Assembly: GCF_029962485.1 (NCBI RefSeq)
Contig: NZ_CP073637.1
Span: 3,224,001 to 3,288,000 of the forward strand
Source of the DNA: Burkholderia cepacia
GTDB taxonomy: Bacteria; Pseudomonadota; Gammaproteobacteria; Burkholderiales; Burkholderiaceae
DNA: 64,000 bases
Direction: 5' to 3'
Shown: positions 15,477-26,020 of the stretch, one piece after another
Layout: each line of letters begins with the position of its first letter
How positions within the stretch are numbered: the first letter of the stretch is position 1
Made by a program: the position numbers and the translations under genes
Notes under the pieces: generated by a model
The model's input: only the letters and a program-made list of their open reading frames with translations
What the model was told of the DNA's origin: nothing
Database searches by the model: none

Positions 15477-17603
15477 TCAGTCGATGCGGTTCAGGCTCGC
15501 GAAATCCGCGCCGCGCGCGACGAGATCGACGAGCAGCGGCGACGGCTTCCAGAACAGCGGATCTTCCTTCGCGAACGTGCGGATATCGGCGAGCACGTTC
15601 GCGAGGCCGAGCGTGTCCGCGTAGTGCATCGGGCCGCCGCGATAGCGCGGGAAGCCGTAGCCGTAGAGGAACACCGCGTCGACGTCGAGCGGGCGCAGCG
15701 CGATCTTCTCGTGCACGACGTTCGCGCCTTCGTTGATCATCGCGGCGAGGTAGCGGCGCATGATTTCATCGTCGGTGAACGTGCGCGGCGTGATGCCCTT
15801 CTTCGCGCGCACTTCCGCGACGATCGCGTCGACTTCCGGGTCGGGCGTGCCGACGCGCGCACCGTCCGGATACAGGTAGTAGCCGCGCGCGGTCTTCTGC
15901 CCGAACCAGCCGCGCTCGCACAGCCGGTCGGAAATCTCGACGTAGCGTGCGCGCGGGTCGCGCGTCGCCGCGCGGCGCTTGCGGGTCGCCCAGCCGATGT
16001 CGCCGCCCGCGAGGTCGACGACCTGGAACGGTCCCATCGGGAAGCCGAATTCGCGCACCGCGCGATCGATCTGGTACGGCGACGCGCCGTCTTCCATCAG
16101 GTAATCGGCCGCCGTGCGATAGACGGCGAGGATCCGGTTGCCGATGAAACCGTCGCACACGCCGGCGCGCACCGGTGTCTTCTTCAACTGCTTCGCCAGC
16201 GCAAACGCGGTCGCGACGACGTCCGCGCTCACACGCGCAGGCACGACGATCTCGAGCAGCTTCATCACGTTGGCCGGCGAGAAGAAATGCAGGCCGATCA
16301 CGTCGGCCGGCCGGTCGATGCTCGCGGCCAGTTCGTCGATGTCGAGATACGACGTGTTGGTCGCCAGCACCGCGCCCGGCTTGCACACGCGTGCGAGTTC
16401 GGCGAACACGGCCTTTTTCACGGCCATGTCCTCGAACACGGCTTCGATCACGACATCGGCCTGCGCGAGCGCGTCGTACGACGTGCTGCCCTTGAAACGC
16501 GCGAGCCGCGCCGCGTGCGCGGCCGGCGTCATCCGCCCTTTCGCGACGAGGCCGTCGTACACCTTCTCGACATGCGCGCGGCCGCGCGCGAGCGACGCTT
16601 CATCGCGTTCGATCATCGTCACCGGCAGCCCGGCGTCGAGCGCCGCGACCGCGATGCCCGCGCCCATCGTGCCGCCGCCGACCACGCCGATCCGCTCGAC
16701 CGGCCGCGCGCTCGCGCGTCGCGCCTCGGGCGCCTTCGCCGCTTCACGCTCCGCGAAGAACGCATGCACGAGGCCCGCGCGCTGCGGGCTGTCGATGCAT
16801 TGCAGGAAGAGGCTGCGTTCGAGCTTCATCCCCGCGTCGAACGACTGCGTGAGCGCGGCCTCGACCGCGTCGACGATCTTCGCCGGCGAGAACAGTCCGC
16901 GCGATTTCTTCGGCAGCTCCGCGCGCGCCGCGTCGATCGCGGCCTGCGCGGCCGCACCGTCGGCCAGCCCCTGCGCATCGCGCGTGCGGCGCACCGGTGC
17001 GCCGAGCGACACGAGTTCCTGCGCGTAGGCGAGGCCTTCGGCGAGCGTGTCGTCGCTGTGCGCGACGCGGTCGACGAGGCCGAGCGCGAGCGCTTCCTCG
17101 GCGCTTGCATGTCGGCCCGTCAGCATCAGGTCGAGCGCGGCCTTCGCACCGATCAGGCGCGGCGCGCGCTGCGTGCCGCCCGCGCCGGGCAGCAGGCCGA
17201 GCGTGACCTCGGGCAGCCCGAGCTTCGCGCCGGGCACCGCCAGCCGGTAATGCGCGGCGAGCGCGACTTCGAGGCCGCCGCCGAGCGTCGCGCCGTGCAG
17301 CGCGACCACGACCGGCTTCGTGCCCGATTCGATCCGCTCGCACACGTCGGGCAGCGACGGCGGCACCGGCGGCTTGCCGAATTCGCGGATGTCGGCGCCC
17401 GCGATGAAGTTGCGGCCGGCGCCGACGATCAGCACCGCACGGATCGCGTCGTCGGCCTGCGCGGCGTCAAGCGCGTCGGCGAGGCCGCGCCGCACGTCGG
17501 CGGACAGTGCATTGACGGGCGGATGGTCGATCGTGACGACGAGCACCTTGTCGCGGCGTTCGCGCGTGACCGGGCCGGCTTGGGGGATGGCGGGGGAATT
17601 CAT
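15477..17603 (-). CDS. Bifunctional enoyl-CoA hydratase / 3-hydroxyacyl-CoA dehydrogenase
   Basis: The protein has 708 residues. The crotonase domain (about 10-190) shows the oxyanion motifs FIAGADIREF and ATLGGGLEVALAAHY and catalytic region LPEVTLGLLPGAGGTQR. The NAD-binding hydroxyacyl-CoA dehydrogenase domain starts at IGVVGGGTMGAGIA, with catalytic His in GLHFFSPANVMKLLEIV and two C-terminal dehydrogenase domains (YGYGFPRYRGGPM). This is the FadB/FadJ/peroxisomal multifunctional enzyme layout without a thiolase. ATG 17603 has GGAG 7 nt upstream. It leads the acyl-CoA operon and is divergent from a LysR gene. Confidence 0.93.
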   Translation of the reverse strand: MNSPAIPQAGPVTRERRDKVLVVTIDHPPVNALSADVRRGLADALDAAQADDAIRAVLIVGAGRNFIAGADIREFGKPPVPPSLPDVCERIESGTKPVVVALHGATLGGGLEVALAAHYRLAVPGAKLGLPEVTLGLLPGAGGTQRAPRLIGAKAALDLMLTGRHASAEEALALGLVDRVAHSDDTLAEGLAYAQELVSLGAPVRRTRDAQGLADGAAAQAAIDAARAELPKKSRGLFSPAKIVDAVEAALTQSFDAGMKLERSLFLQCIDSPQRAGLVHAFFAEREAAKAPEARRASARPVERIGVVGGGTMGAGIAVAALDAGLPVTMIERDEASLARGRAHVEKVYDGLVAKGRMTPAAHAARLARFKGSTSYDALAQADVVIEAVFEDMAVKKAVFAELARVCKPGAVLATNTSYLDIDELAASIDRPADVIGLHFFSPANVMKLLEIVVPARVSADVVATAFALAKQLKKTPVRAGVCDGFIGNRILAVYRTAADYLMEDGASPYQIDRAVREFGFPMGPFQVVDLAGGDIGWATRKRRAATRDPRARYVEISDRLCERGWFGQKTARGYYLYPDGARVGTPDPEVDAIVAEVRAKKGITPRTFTDDEIMRRYLAAMINEGANVVHEKIALRPLDVDAVFLYGYGFPRYRGGPMHYADTLGLANVLADIRTFAKEDPLFWKPSPLLVDLVARGADFASLNRID

Positions 17604-17638
17604 GGCGTCTCCAGTCTGTGCACCAGGCATGACTCGAT

Positions 17639-17654
17639 TCTCGATTGATCGAGA
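17639..17654. promoter_or_regulatory. Dyad near the FadB-like gene start
   Basis: TCTCGAT-TG-ATCGAGA is a perfect 7-bp-arm palindrome 36 bp upstream of the ATG at 17603, in the divergent promoter region. It may be a second regulator half-site or an operator. No family can be named. Confidence 0.4.
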
Positions 17655-17686
17655 TTCATTGACAATTCCCTCTCCGTTTTACAAGC

Positions 17687-17705
17687 TGTCAAGTCTGACT
17701 TGACA
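17687..17705. promoter_or_regulatory. Divergent operator/promoter dyad between LysR gene and acyl-CoA operon
   Basis: TGTCAAGTCTGACTTGACA is a perfect 8-bp-arm palindrome. Its right arm contains TTGACA (17700-17705), spaced 17 bp from GTTAAA (17723-17728), a plausible -35/-10 for the LysR gene. Its left arm read on the minus strand is also TTGACA, pointing toward the operon. A regulator bound here could control both directions. Confidence 0.6.
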
Positions 17706-17751
17706 CTGGATGCTTTCCGACCGTTAAACGGGACGGATCAGGAGCGAGAAC

Positions 17752-18714
17752 ATGGACCTGAACGCGCTGACGCTGCTCGTCGAGATCCTCGACGCCGGCA
17801 ATCTCAGCAAGGCCGCGCAGCGGCTCAAGATGAGCCGCGCGAACGTCAGTTACCGGCTGAACCAGCTCGAACGCTCGATCGGCCAGCAGCTCGTGCGGCG
17901 CACGACGCGGCGCATCGATCCGACCGAGATCGGGCTGAAGCTCTACGAGCACGGCCGACGCATCCGCAACGAGCTGCTCGCCGCGCAGGAATCGGTGACG
18001 ACGCTCGGCCAGGACCTGCAGGGCCGCGTGCGGCTGTCGGTGCCGAGCGGCTACGGGCAGATGGTGATGTCCGACTGGCTGCTCGCGTTCAAGCGGCTGC
18101 ATCCGGGCATCGTGCTCGACGTCGTGTTCGAGAACCGCGTGGAAGACCTGATGCGCGACGAGATCGACATCGCGGTGCGCGTGATGCCGGAGCCGCCGCA
18201 GAACCTCGTCGCACGCGACATGGGCGCGGTGCGCTACGTCGCGTGTGCGTCGGCCGCATTCGCGGCCGCGCACGGGATGCCGTCGAGCCTCGGCGCGCTG
18301 GCCGCCGCGCCGGTCGTCACCGCGACGGTGATGGGCCGGCAACTGCGGATCGCCGCCTATCTCGGCGACGAGCGCCACGAGGTGCTGCTCGAACCCACCT
18401 TGATTTCGGAGAACTTCCTGTTCCTGCGCCAAGCGATCCTCGCGGGAATCGGTGTCGGCATCGTGCCCGACTACGTGGTGCAGGACGACATGCGGCGCGG
18501 CACCGTCGTCACGTCGCTCGACGCGTACCGGCTCAGCATCTTCGGCACGCACATGTACATGCTGTACATGCCGAACCGGCACCACACGCGCGCGACGTCG
18601 ACGTTCATAGAGTTCATCCTCGAACAGGCCGGAAAGACCGGCCGGGGCGGGCCCGGCGGGATTCGTCAGGGTTTTCTGTCGGATGACAATCCGCCGGCGG
18701 CGCGGCGACAATAG
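17752..18714 (+). CDS. LysR-family transcriptional regulator
   Basis: The protein has 320 residues. The N-terminal winged helix-turn-helix (MDLNALTLLVEILDAGNLSKAAQRLKMSRANVSYRLNQLE) is followed by a periplasmic-binding-like effector domain starting around RVRLSVPSGYGQM. It belongs to the CrgA-like branch by pattern (KLYEHGRRI...; IDIAVRV). It is divergent from the four-gene acyl-CoA operon and shares the perfect dyad at 17687-17705, so it is most likely the local regulator. The effector is unknown but probably a CoA ester or acid of the pathway. The C-terminal tail after residue 300 (GRGGPGG) is not conserved in the family. Confidence 0.9.
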   Translation: MDLNALTLLVEILDAGNLSKAAQRLKMSRANVSYRLNQLERSIGQQLVRRTTRRIDPTEIGLKLYEHGRRIRNELLAAQESVTTLGQDLQGRVRLSVPSGYGQMVMSDWLLAFKRLHPGIVLDVVFENRVEDLMRDEIDIAVRVMPEPPQNLVARDMGAVRYVACASAAFAAAHGMPSSLGALAAAPVVTATVMGRQLRIAAYLGDERHEVLLEPTLISENFLFLRQAILAGIGVGIVPDYVVQDDMRRGTVVTSLDAYRLSIFGTHMYMLYMPNRHHTRATSTFIEFILEQAGKTGRGGPGGIRQGFLSDDNPPAARRQ

Positions 18715-18785
18715 CGCGCCGGGGCCGGCAGCCGCGTTGCGCCGGCGCCATCGCCTCATTCGAATTCACTGCTGCCGAGGGTTCA

Positions 18786-20660
18786 ATGTTCGACCGGATT
18801 CGCCCGCCTTCGCGTCCCTGGACGCTGCTTGCCGCCGTCGCGCTCGTCGCCCTCAACGCCGGCTGCACGTCCCCGTCCACGCCGTCGGGTGCCGTCGTCC
18901 CGGTCGCGGCCGCCTCGGGCGCGGCCGTCCCGCTGCCCGGCGTTCACGCGCCCGAGCTGTCGTCCGGCTGGACCGACAAGCCGGGCTGGACCTCGCAGCG
19001 CTTCATGATCGCGGCCGCGAACCCGCTCGCGACGCAGGCCGGCTACGACATGCTGAAGGCGGGCGGCACCGCGATCGACGCGGCGATCGCCACGCAGATG
19101 GTGCTCGCGCTCGTCGAACCGCAATCGTCGGGGATCGGCGGCGGTGCGTTCATGCTGTACTTCGACGGCAAGGCGACGCAGGCGTACGACGGCCGCGAAA
19201 CCGCGCCGGTCGCCGCGACCGACCGGCTGTTCTACGGGCCGACCGGCCAGCCGATGAGCTTCTACGAAGGCGTCGTCGGCGGGCGCTCGGTCGGCACGCC
19301 GGGTGTGCTGCGCATGCTCGACGCCGCGCACCGCGCGCACGGCAAGCTGCCATGGCGCCGGCTGTTCCAGCCGGCGATCCGGCTCGCCGAGCACGGCTTC
19401 ACGATCAGCCCGCGGCTCGCGACGCTGATCGCGAACGACCCGTACCTGAAGAACGACCCGGCCGCGCGTGCGTACTTCTACAACGCGAACGGCACGCCGA
19501 AGACGGCCGGTACGGTGCTGAAGAACCCCGCGCTCGCGACCGTGCTGCGCCAGGTCGCCGACCGCGGCGCGAACGCGTTCTACAGCGGCGCGATCGCGCG
19601 CGACATCGTCACGAAGGTGCGCAAGCATCCGACCAATCCGGGCCTGCTGTCGCTGCAGGATCTCGCGCGCTACAAGGCGAAGGTGCGCACGCCGCTATGC
19701 GCCGGCTACCGGCGCTCGGTCGTGTGCGGAATGCCGCCGCCGTCGTCGGGCGGCCTCGCGATCGCGCAGATGCTCGGCATCCTCGAGGCGATGCCCGACT
19801 GGCAGCAGATCGGCGCGCAGAAGCCGGTGCGCAACGATGTCGGCTACGAGCCGACGCCGTTCGCCGCGCACCTGTTCAGCGAAGCCGGCCGCCTCGCCTA
19901 TGCCGATCGTGCGCGTTATGTCGCCGATCCCGATTTCGTGCCGCTGCCGGGCGGCAACTGGGCGAGCCTCACCGACAAGACCTATCTCGCGCAGCGCGCG
20001 CGGCTGATCGGCGACAGCAGCATGGGCGTCGCGCAGGCCGGCTCGCCGCAGGGCGCGACGCTCGCGATGGCCGACGACCGCAGCCCCGAGCTGCCGTCGA
20101 CGTCCGACATCGCGATCGTCGACCGTTACGGCCAGGCGCTGTCGATGACGACGAGCGTGGAGGATGCGTTCGGCTCGCGGCTGATGGTGCGCGGCTTCAT
20201 GCTGAACAACCAGCTCACCGACTTCTCGTTCGTGTCGAACGACAACGGCCGGCCGGTCGCGAACCGCGTGCAGCCGGGCAAGCGGCCGCGCTCGGCGATG
20301 TCGCCGGAACTCGTGTTCGACAAGAAGACCGGACAGGTGACGATGGTCGTCGGCTCGGCCGGCGGCCCCGCGATCATCAATCACGTCGCGAAGACGCTGG
20401 TCGGCGTGCTCGACTGGGGCATGACGATGCAGCAGGCGATCGCGCTGCCGAACTTCGGGTCGATGAACGGACCGACGCAGCTGGAACGCGGCCGCGTGTC
20501 GGACGGGCTCGCCGACGGGCTGAAGGGCCGCGGGCACGACGTGCAGGTCGTCGAGATGAACTCCGGGCTGCAGGGGATCCAGCGGTTGAACGTACAGGGG
20601 CAGACCGTGTGGTTCGGCGGTGCGGATCCGCGACGGGAAGGGATTGCGATGGGGGATTGA
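18786..20660 (+). CDS. ggt: Gamma-glutamyltransferase, predicted lipoprotein
   Basis: The protein has 624 residues, somewhat longer than the usual 550-580. A lipoprotein signal ends at LNAGC (Cys27), so it should be anchored outside the cytoplasm. The substrate Arg lies in RETAP (Arg138). The autoprocessing nucleophile Thr is Thr439 in LPSTSDIAIVD, and the oxyanion GSAGGPAI follows. The enzyme precursor cleaves before that Thr into large and small subunits and hydrolyses or transfers the gamma-glutamyl group of glutathione. It is convergent with tauABC, so linkage to sulfur supply is only suggestive. Confidence 0.92.
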   Translation: MFDRIRPPSRPWTLLAAVALVALNAGCTSPSTPSGAVVPVAAASGAAVPLPGVHAPELSSGWTDKPGWTSQRFMIAAANPLATQAGYDMLKAGGTAIDAAIATQMVLALVEPQSSGIGGGAFMLYFDGKATQAYDGRETAPVAATDRLFYGPTGQPMSFYEGVVGGRSVGTPGVLRMLDAAHRAHGKLPWRRLFQPAIRLAEHGFTISPRLATLIANDPYLKNDPAARAYFYNANGTPKTAGTVLKNPALATVLRQVADRGANAFYSGAIARDIVTKVRKHPTNPGLLSLQDLARYKAKVRTPLCAGYRRSVVCGMPPPSSGGLAIAQMLGILEAMPDWQQIGAQKPVRNDVGYEPTPFAAHLFSEAGRLAYADRARYVADPDFVPLPGGNWASLTDKTYLAQRARLIGDSSMGVAQAGSPQGATLAMADDRSPELPSTSDIAIVDRYGQALSMTTSVEDAFGSRLMVRGFMLNNQLTDFSFVSNDNGRPVANRVQPGKRPRSAMSPELVFDKKTGQVTMVVGSAGGPAIINHVAKTLVGVLDWGMTMQQAIALPNFGSMNGPTQLERGRVSDGLADGLKGRGHDVQVVEMNSGLQGIQRLNVQGQTVWFGGADPRREGIAMGD

Positions 20661-20721
20661 GCGCGGCGGTCGACGGCGGCGCGTGGTGTGTGTGCGTGTC
20701 GCCCGCGTTGCCTGCGTGACG

Positions 20722-21609
20722 TCAGCCCCGCCCCTTCCACGGCACGATCCGCCGCTCGACCCACCGCATTGCGAGGTCGAACAGCCATGCGATCGCGCCG
20801 ATGATCAGGATCCCCATCACGACGATGTCCGTACGCAGGAAGCTCGATGCGTTGAGCACCATCTGCCCGAGCCCGGCCGTCGCGGCGACCATCTCGGCCG
20901 CGACGAGCGTCGTCCAGCCGAAGCCGATCGCGATCCGCAGGCCCGTGAGGATCTCCGGCAGCGAGGCCGGCAACACCACGTGGCGCACGATCTGCGCGAA
21001 GCTGCCGCCGAGCGAATACGCGGCGTTGATCTGCTCGACCGTCGCCGCGCGCACACCGGCGCGGGCGGCCATCGCGATCGGCGCGAAGCACGCGAGGAAG
21101 ATCACGACGAGCTTCGCCGTCTCGTCGATGCCGAACCAGATCACGACGAGCGGCAGGTACGCGAGCGGCGGCAGCGGCCGGTAGAACTCCAGCAGCGGAT
21201 CGAGCACGCCGCGCGCGACGCGGCTCACGCCCATCAGGATGCCGGCCGGCACGCCGATCGCGGTTGCCAGCAGGAATGCGCCGAACACGCGCGCGGCACT
21301 CCACAACAGATGTTCGGATAGCGGCAGGCCGCCCTGGATCCGGCCGTGCCATGCATCGACGAACGCCGCCCACACGGCTCCCGGTGCGGGCAGGAACAGC
21401 GGCGGCAGCCATTGCCGGTGCGTCGCGACCCACCACAGCACGGCCAGCGCCGCGACCGTCGCCGCGCTCAGTCCCGCGGTCTTCCCTTCCCCCGGCAGCC
21501 GGTAGCGGCGCGACGACGGCGCACGACGCGCCGCCTGAGGCCGCGTGCGCTCACCCTGTTCGAAACCTGCAGCCGCGCGATCGGCCGTCCACGAATCCTG
21601 CGTGCTCAT
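20722..21609 (-). CDS. tauC: Taurine/sulfonate ABC transporter permease
   Basis: The protein has 295 residues. A cytoplasmic N-terminus of about 55 residues, longer than in E. coli TauC, precedes six predicted membrane helices. The EAA loop is present (YSLGGSFAQIVRHVVLPASLPEILTGLRIAIGFGWTTL), typical of the SsuC/TauC branch. ATG 21609 is chosen with CAGGA upstream; the frame opens further to 21699 but would overlap the tauB end. It is the last gene of tauA-tauB-tauC. No tauD dioxygenase is adjacent, so desulfonation must be encoded elsewhere or the substrate may be another sulfonate. Confidence 0.88.
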   Translation of the reverse strand: MSTQDSWTADRAAAGFEQGERTRPQAARRAPSSRRYRLPGEGKTAGLSAATVAALAVLWWVATHRQWLPPLFLPAPGAVWAAFVDAWHGRIQGGLPLSEHLLWSAARVFGAFLLATAIGVPAGILMGVSRVARGVLDPLLEFYRPLPPLAYLPLVVIWFGIDETAKLVVIFLACFAPIAMAARAGVRAATVEQINAAYSLGGSFAQIVRHVVLPASLPEILTGLRIAIGFGWTTLVAAEMVAATAGLGQMVLNASSFLRTDIVVMGILIIGAIAWLFDLAMRWVERRIVPWKGRG

Positions 21610-21682
21610 GCTGTCCTGCCTGTGCAAAGTACTGTTCCGGCCGCGCCCGACGGCCACGCCGTGCCGCGCGAGAGTTCGCTCA

Positions 21683-23525
<1,843 letters not shown>

Positions 23526-23714
23526 GCGGCTCTCCTTCGGAATGCGGGCAATGCTGCGGGAGAGCCGACTATAGGAGCTTTGCGCGCGGCGGGAGCGAAC
23601 TTATCCTGCGAAGCTATCGATGCCGTTTCAGCTTTGCTTTCCACGTTCGACCTGATCGCGTGTCCGGTCGGGTGGCGATTGCCGTGCGGCAGCAGGGATG
23701 GCGGCCGCAGCAAC

Positions 23715-23743
23715 AAAAAAGCCCGCATCGCTGCGGGCTTTTT
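23715..23743. terminator. Bidirectional intrinsic terminator after lipA
   Basis: AGCCCGCA/TGCGGGCT arms with a TCGC loop are flanked by A6 on the left and TTTTT on the right. It ends the lipB-lipA transcript and separates it from tauA. Confidence 0.9.
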
Positions 23744-23776
23744 CGACTGCGTGAGACAGCAGCGGGATCGCGACGC

Positions 23777-24769
23777 TCAGACCACGCCGGCCCCGTGCGC
23801 CTGCAGATCGGCGTGATAGCTCGAACGCACCATCGCGCCGACGGCCGCGTGCGTGAAGCCCATCTTGTACGCCTCTTCCTCGTACATCTTGAACGTATCC
23901 GGATGCACATACGCACGCACCGGCAGGTGGTGCTCGGACGGCTGCAGGTACTGGCCGATCGTCAGCATGTCGACATCGTGCGCGCGCAGGTCGCGCATCA
24001 CCTGCAGGATTTCCTCTTCCGTCTCGCCGAGGCCAACCATCAGGCCCGACTTCGTCGCGACGTTCGGATGCAGCGCCTTGAAGTCCTTCAGCAGCTTCAG
24101 CGAGTGCGCGTAGTCCGAACCCGGGCGCGCTTCCTTGTACAGGCGCGGCACCGTTTCGAGGTTGTGGTTCATCACGTCCGGCGGTGCCGCGTTCAGGATC
24201 GAGATCGCGCGGTCGAGACGGCCGCGGAAATCCGGCGTCAGGATCTCGATGCGCGTGTCCGGCGACTGCGCGCGCGTTTCGCGGATGCACTCGACGAAGT
24301 GGGCGGCGCCGCCGTCGCGCAGGTCGTCGCGGTCGACGCTCGTGATCACCACGTACTTGAGCTTCAGCGCGGCGATCGTGCGCGCGAGGTTCTTCGGTTC
24401 ATCCGCGTCGAGCGGATCGGGACGGCCGTGGCCGACGTCGCAAAACGGGCAGCGGCGCGTGCACTTGTCGCCCATGATCATGAACGTCGCGGTGCCCTTG
24501 CCGAAGCATTCGCCGATGTTCGGGCAGCTCGCTTCCTCGCACACCGTATGCAGGTTGTGCTCGCGCAGGATCGTCTTGATCTCGTTGAAGCGCGAGCTGC
24601 CGGTGGCCGCTTTCACGCGGATCCACTCGGGCTTCTTCAGCTTCTCGATCGGAATGACCTTGATCGGGATGCGCGCCGTCTTCGCCTGCGCCTTCTGCTT
24701 GGCGGTCGGATCGTACGCAGCGGTGGCGGCCGAATCGGCCGGTGCGGGAGAAGCGGTAACGTCAGTCAT
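23777..24769 (-). CDS. lipA: Lipoyl synthase
   Basis: The protein has 330 residues, a radical-SAM enzyme that inserts two sulfurs into protein-bound octanoyl groups. The auxiliary cluster motif [13 protein letters not shown] and the radical-SAM motif [10 protein letters not shown] are both present, and the C-terminal RSSY motif appears as VRSSYHAD. It overlaps the lipB 3' end by 8 bp. Together they make the lipoyl cofactor of pyruvate and 2-oxoglutarate dehydrogenases. The N-terminal ~30 residues are Ala/Pro-rich, an extension common in Burkholderia. Confidence 0.97.
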   Translation of the reverse strand: MTDVTASPAPADSAATAAYDPTAKQKAQAKTARIPIKVIPIEKLKKPEWIRVKAATGSSRFNEIKTILREHNLHTVCEEASCPNIGECFGKGTATFMIMGDKCTRRCPFCDVGHGRPDPLDADEPKNLARTIAALKLKYVVITSVDRDDLRDGGAAHFVECIRETRAQSPDTRIEILTPDFRGRLDRAISILNAAPPDVMNHNLETVPRLYKEARPGSDYAHSLKLLKDFKALHPNVATKSGLMVGLGETEEEILQVMRDLRAHDVDMLTIGQYLQPSEHHLPVRAYVHPDTFKMYEEEAYKMGFTHAAVGAMVRSSYHADLQAHGAGVV

Positions 24770-25508
24770 TCGATTGTTCCAGTGCCTGCGGCTTGTCGGC
24801 GGCCGCGGATGCGCCGTCGAGGTTGGCGATCAGACGGCGCACCAGCGTATGGGCGACGTCGTTCCAGTCGGCGGCAACCTCGAGGCTCGCCATGTCGACA
24901 GTTTCCAGTCCGGCATAGCCGCACGGGTTGATCGCAAGAAACGGGCGCAGATCCATCTTCACGTTCAGGCTCAGCCCGTGATAGCTGCAGCCGTTGCGGA
25001 TCTTCAGGCCGAGGGCCGCGATTTTCGCACCCTCGTGCACGCCGGACGCCACGTAGATCCCGGGCGCGCCCGCCTTGCGGACCGAAGCGAGATTATACGC
25101 CGCGAGGGTTTCGATCACGGCCTCCTCGATCTTCGTCACGAGCGTGCGCACCATCAGCTTGCGCCGACGCAGGTCCAGCAGCAGGTAGACGACGATCTGG
25201 CCGGGGCCGTGGTAGGTGATTTGTCCGCCGCGGTCGACCTTCACGAGCGGCACGCCGCTGTCGGCCACCAGCAGGTGGGCCGGGTCGCCGGCCTGGCCGA
25301 GCGTGTAGACGGGCGGATGCTCGACCACCCAGATCTCGTCGCCGGTGTCGGCCGTGCGCGTGTCGGTGAACGCGCGCATCGCGTCGAAGCTCGTCTCGTA
25401 GGCCTCGAGGCCCCGCCAGCGCACGGTGACCGGCTGGGCCGGGGAGTCGGCGGGCGATGCGGAAACGGCGACAGGCGTGGACACGATGGAAACCGGCGAA
25501 ACGGACAT
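24762..25508 (-). CDS. lipB: Octanoyl-[acyl-carrier-protein]:protein N-octanoyltransferase
   Basis: The protein has 248 residues. Family motifs are [29 protein letters not shown] with the conserved Lys in the preceding VKVDRGGQ, and [10 protein letters not shown]; the catalytic Cys is in NPCGYAGL. It transfers octanoate from acyl-ACP to lipoyl domains for LipA. The N-terminal ~25 residues are low-complexity (Ser/Ala/Pro), so the true start could be downstream of 25508. It overlaps lipA. In betaproteobacteria lipB usually follows ybeD; here a LysR/DUF2917 pair lies between them. Confidence 0.95.
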   Translation of the reverse strand: MSVSPVSIVSTPVAVSASPADSPAQPVTVRWRGLEAYETSFDAMRAFTDTRTADTGDEIWVVEHPPVYTLGQAGDPAHLLVADSGVPLVKVDRGGQITYHGPGQIVVYLLLDLRRRKLMVRTLVTKIEEAVIETLAAYNLASVRKAGAPGIYVASGVHEGAKIAALGLKIRNGCSYHGLSLNVKMDLRPFLAINPCGYAGLETVDMASLEVAADWNDVAHTLVRRLIANLDGASAAADKPQALEQSND

Positions 25509-25591
25509 GGGCGGTAGTTTACCGAAAACCCATGGGTCTCGCCGGGCTTGGAAAGGGACGGATTGTCAGTATCCGTCGGACGAAATGAAGG

Positions 25592-25918
25592 TCAGACCGT
25601 ACGCCAGCCATCGTGGATCAGCGCGGTTACGCGTTCGCGCAGGCGCGCCAGCCCGCCGAGCGCCACTTCCCTGGGCGGCCGCGACACCGAGAACGCGACG
25701 CGCGCGCCCTCCCGGCTTTCCGCGCTGAGCCACAGCCGCTCGCCGCGGCGCAGCTTCAGCGTTTCGCCATCGACCAGGAAGTAGTCGTCGACGTCGTTGC
25801 TGCGCGTGGCCCAGACCGGCCCGCATTGAACGATCAGCCGCGTGCTGCGTTGCACCTTCATCGGCACCGTTTCGCCCACCGGGATTTCGAACGTGATGCT
25901 TGAAGAAATTTCTTGCAT
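25592..25918 (-). CDS. DUF2917 domain-containing protein
   Basis: The protein has 108 residues, short and with no membrane segment. The pattern is a cupin-like beta barrel (FEIPVGETVPMKVQRSTRLIVQCGPVWATR, DYFLVDGETLKLRRGERLWL), which is the DUF2917 signature. Function is unknown. ATG 25918 is favoured over 25933 because GGAGG precedes it by 6 nt. It is divergent from a GcvA-type LysR gene, a pairing I recall from other Burkholderia genomes, which suggests the LysR protein controls it. Confidence 0.85.
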   Translation of the reverse strand: MQEISSSITFEIPVGETVPMKVQRSTRLIVQCGPVWATRSNDVDDYFLVDGETLKLRRGERLWLSAESREGARVAFSVSRPPREVALGGLARLRERVTALIHDGWRTV

Positions 25919-25988
25919 GATCGCCTCCGCCAATAAATGCTTCGATGGCTACAATCGTAGTCACTTCAAGGCGTCTGACAAAACGACC

Positions 25989-26015
25989 AATTTTCACGTC
26001 GATGTGAGGAAAATT
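25989..26015. promoter_or_regulatory. Dyad in the DUF2917/LysR divergent promoter
   Basis: AATTTTC (25989-25995) and GAAAATT (26009-26015) form perfect 7-bp arms, with CAC/GTG extending the symmetry inward. The site ends 5 bp before the LysR ATG, fitting an autoregulatory LysR site. It also holds the AT-rich stretch of the shared promoter. Confidence 0.5.
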
Positions 26016-26020
26016 AGCAA

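Noticed and set aside
23568..23596. Sigma-54 promoter for tauA.
   Set aside because: No GG-N10-GC pattern; only a TATAGT -10 with a poor -35.
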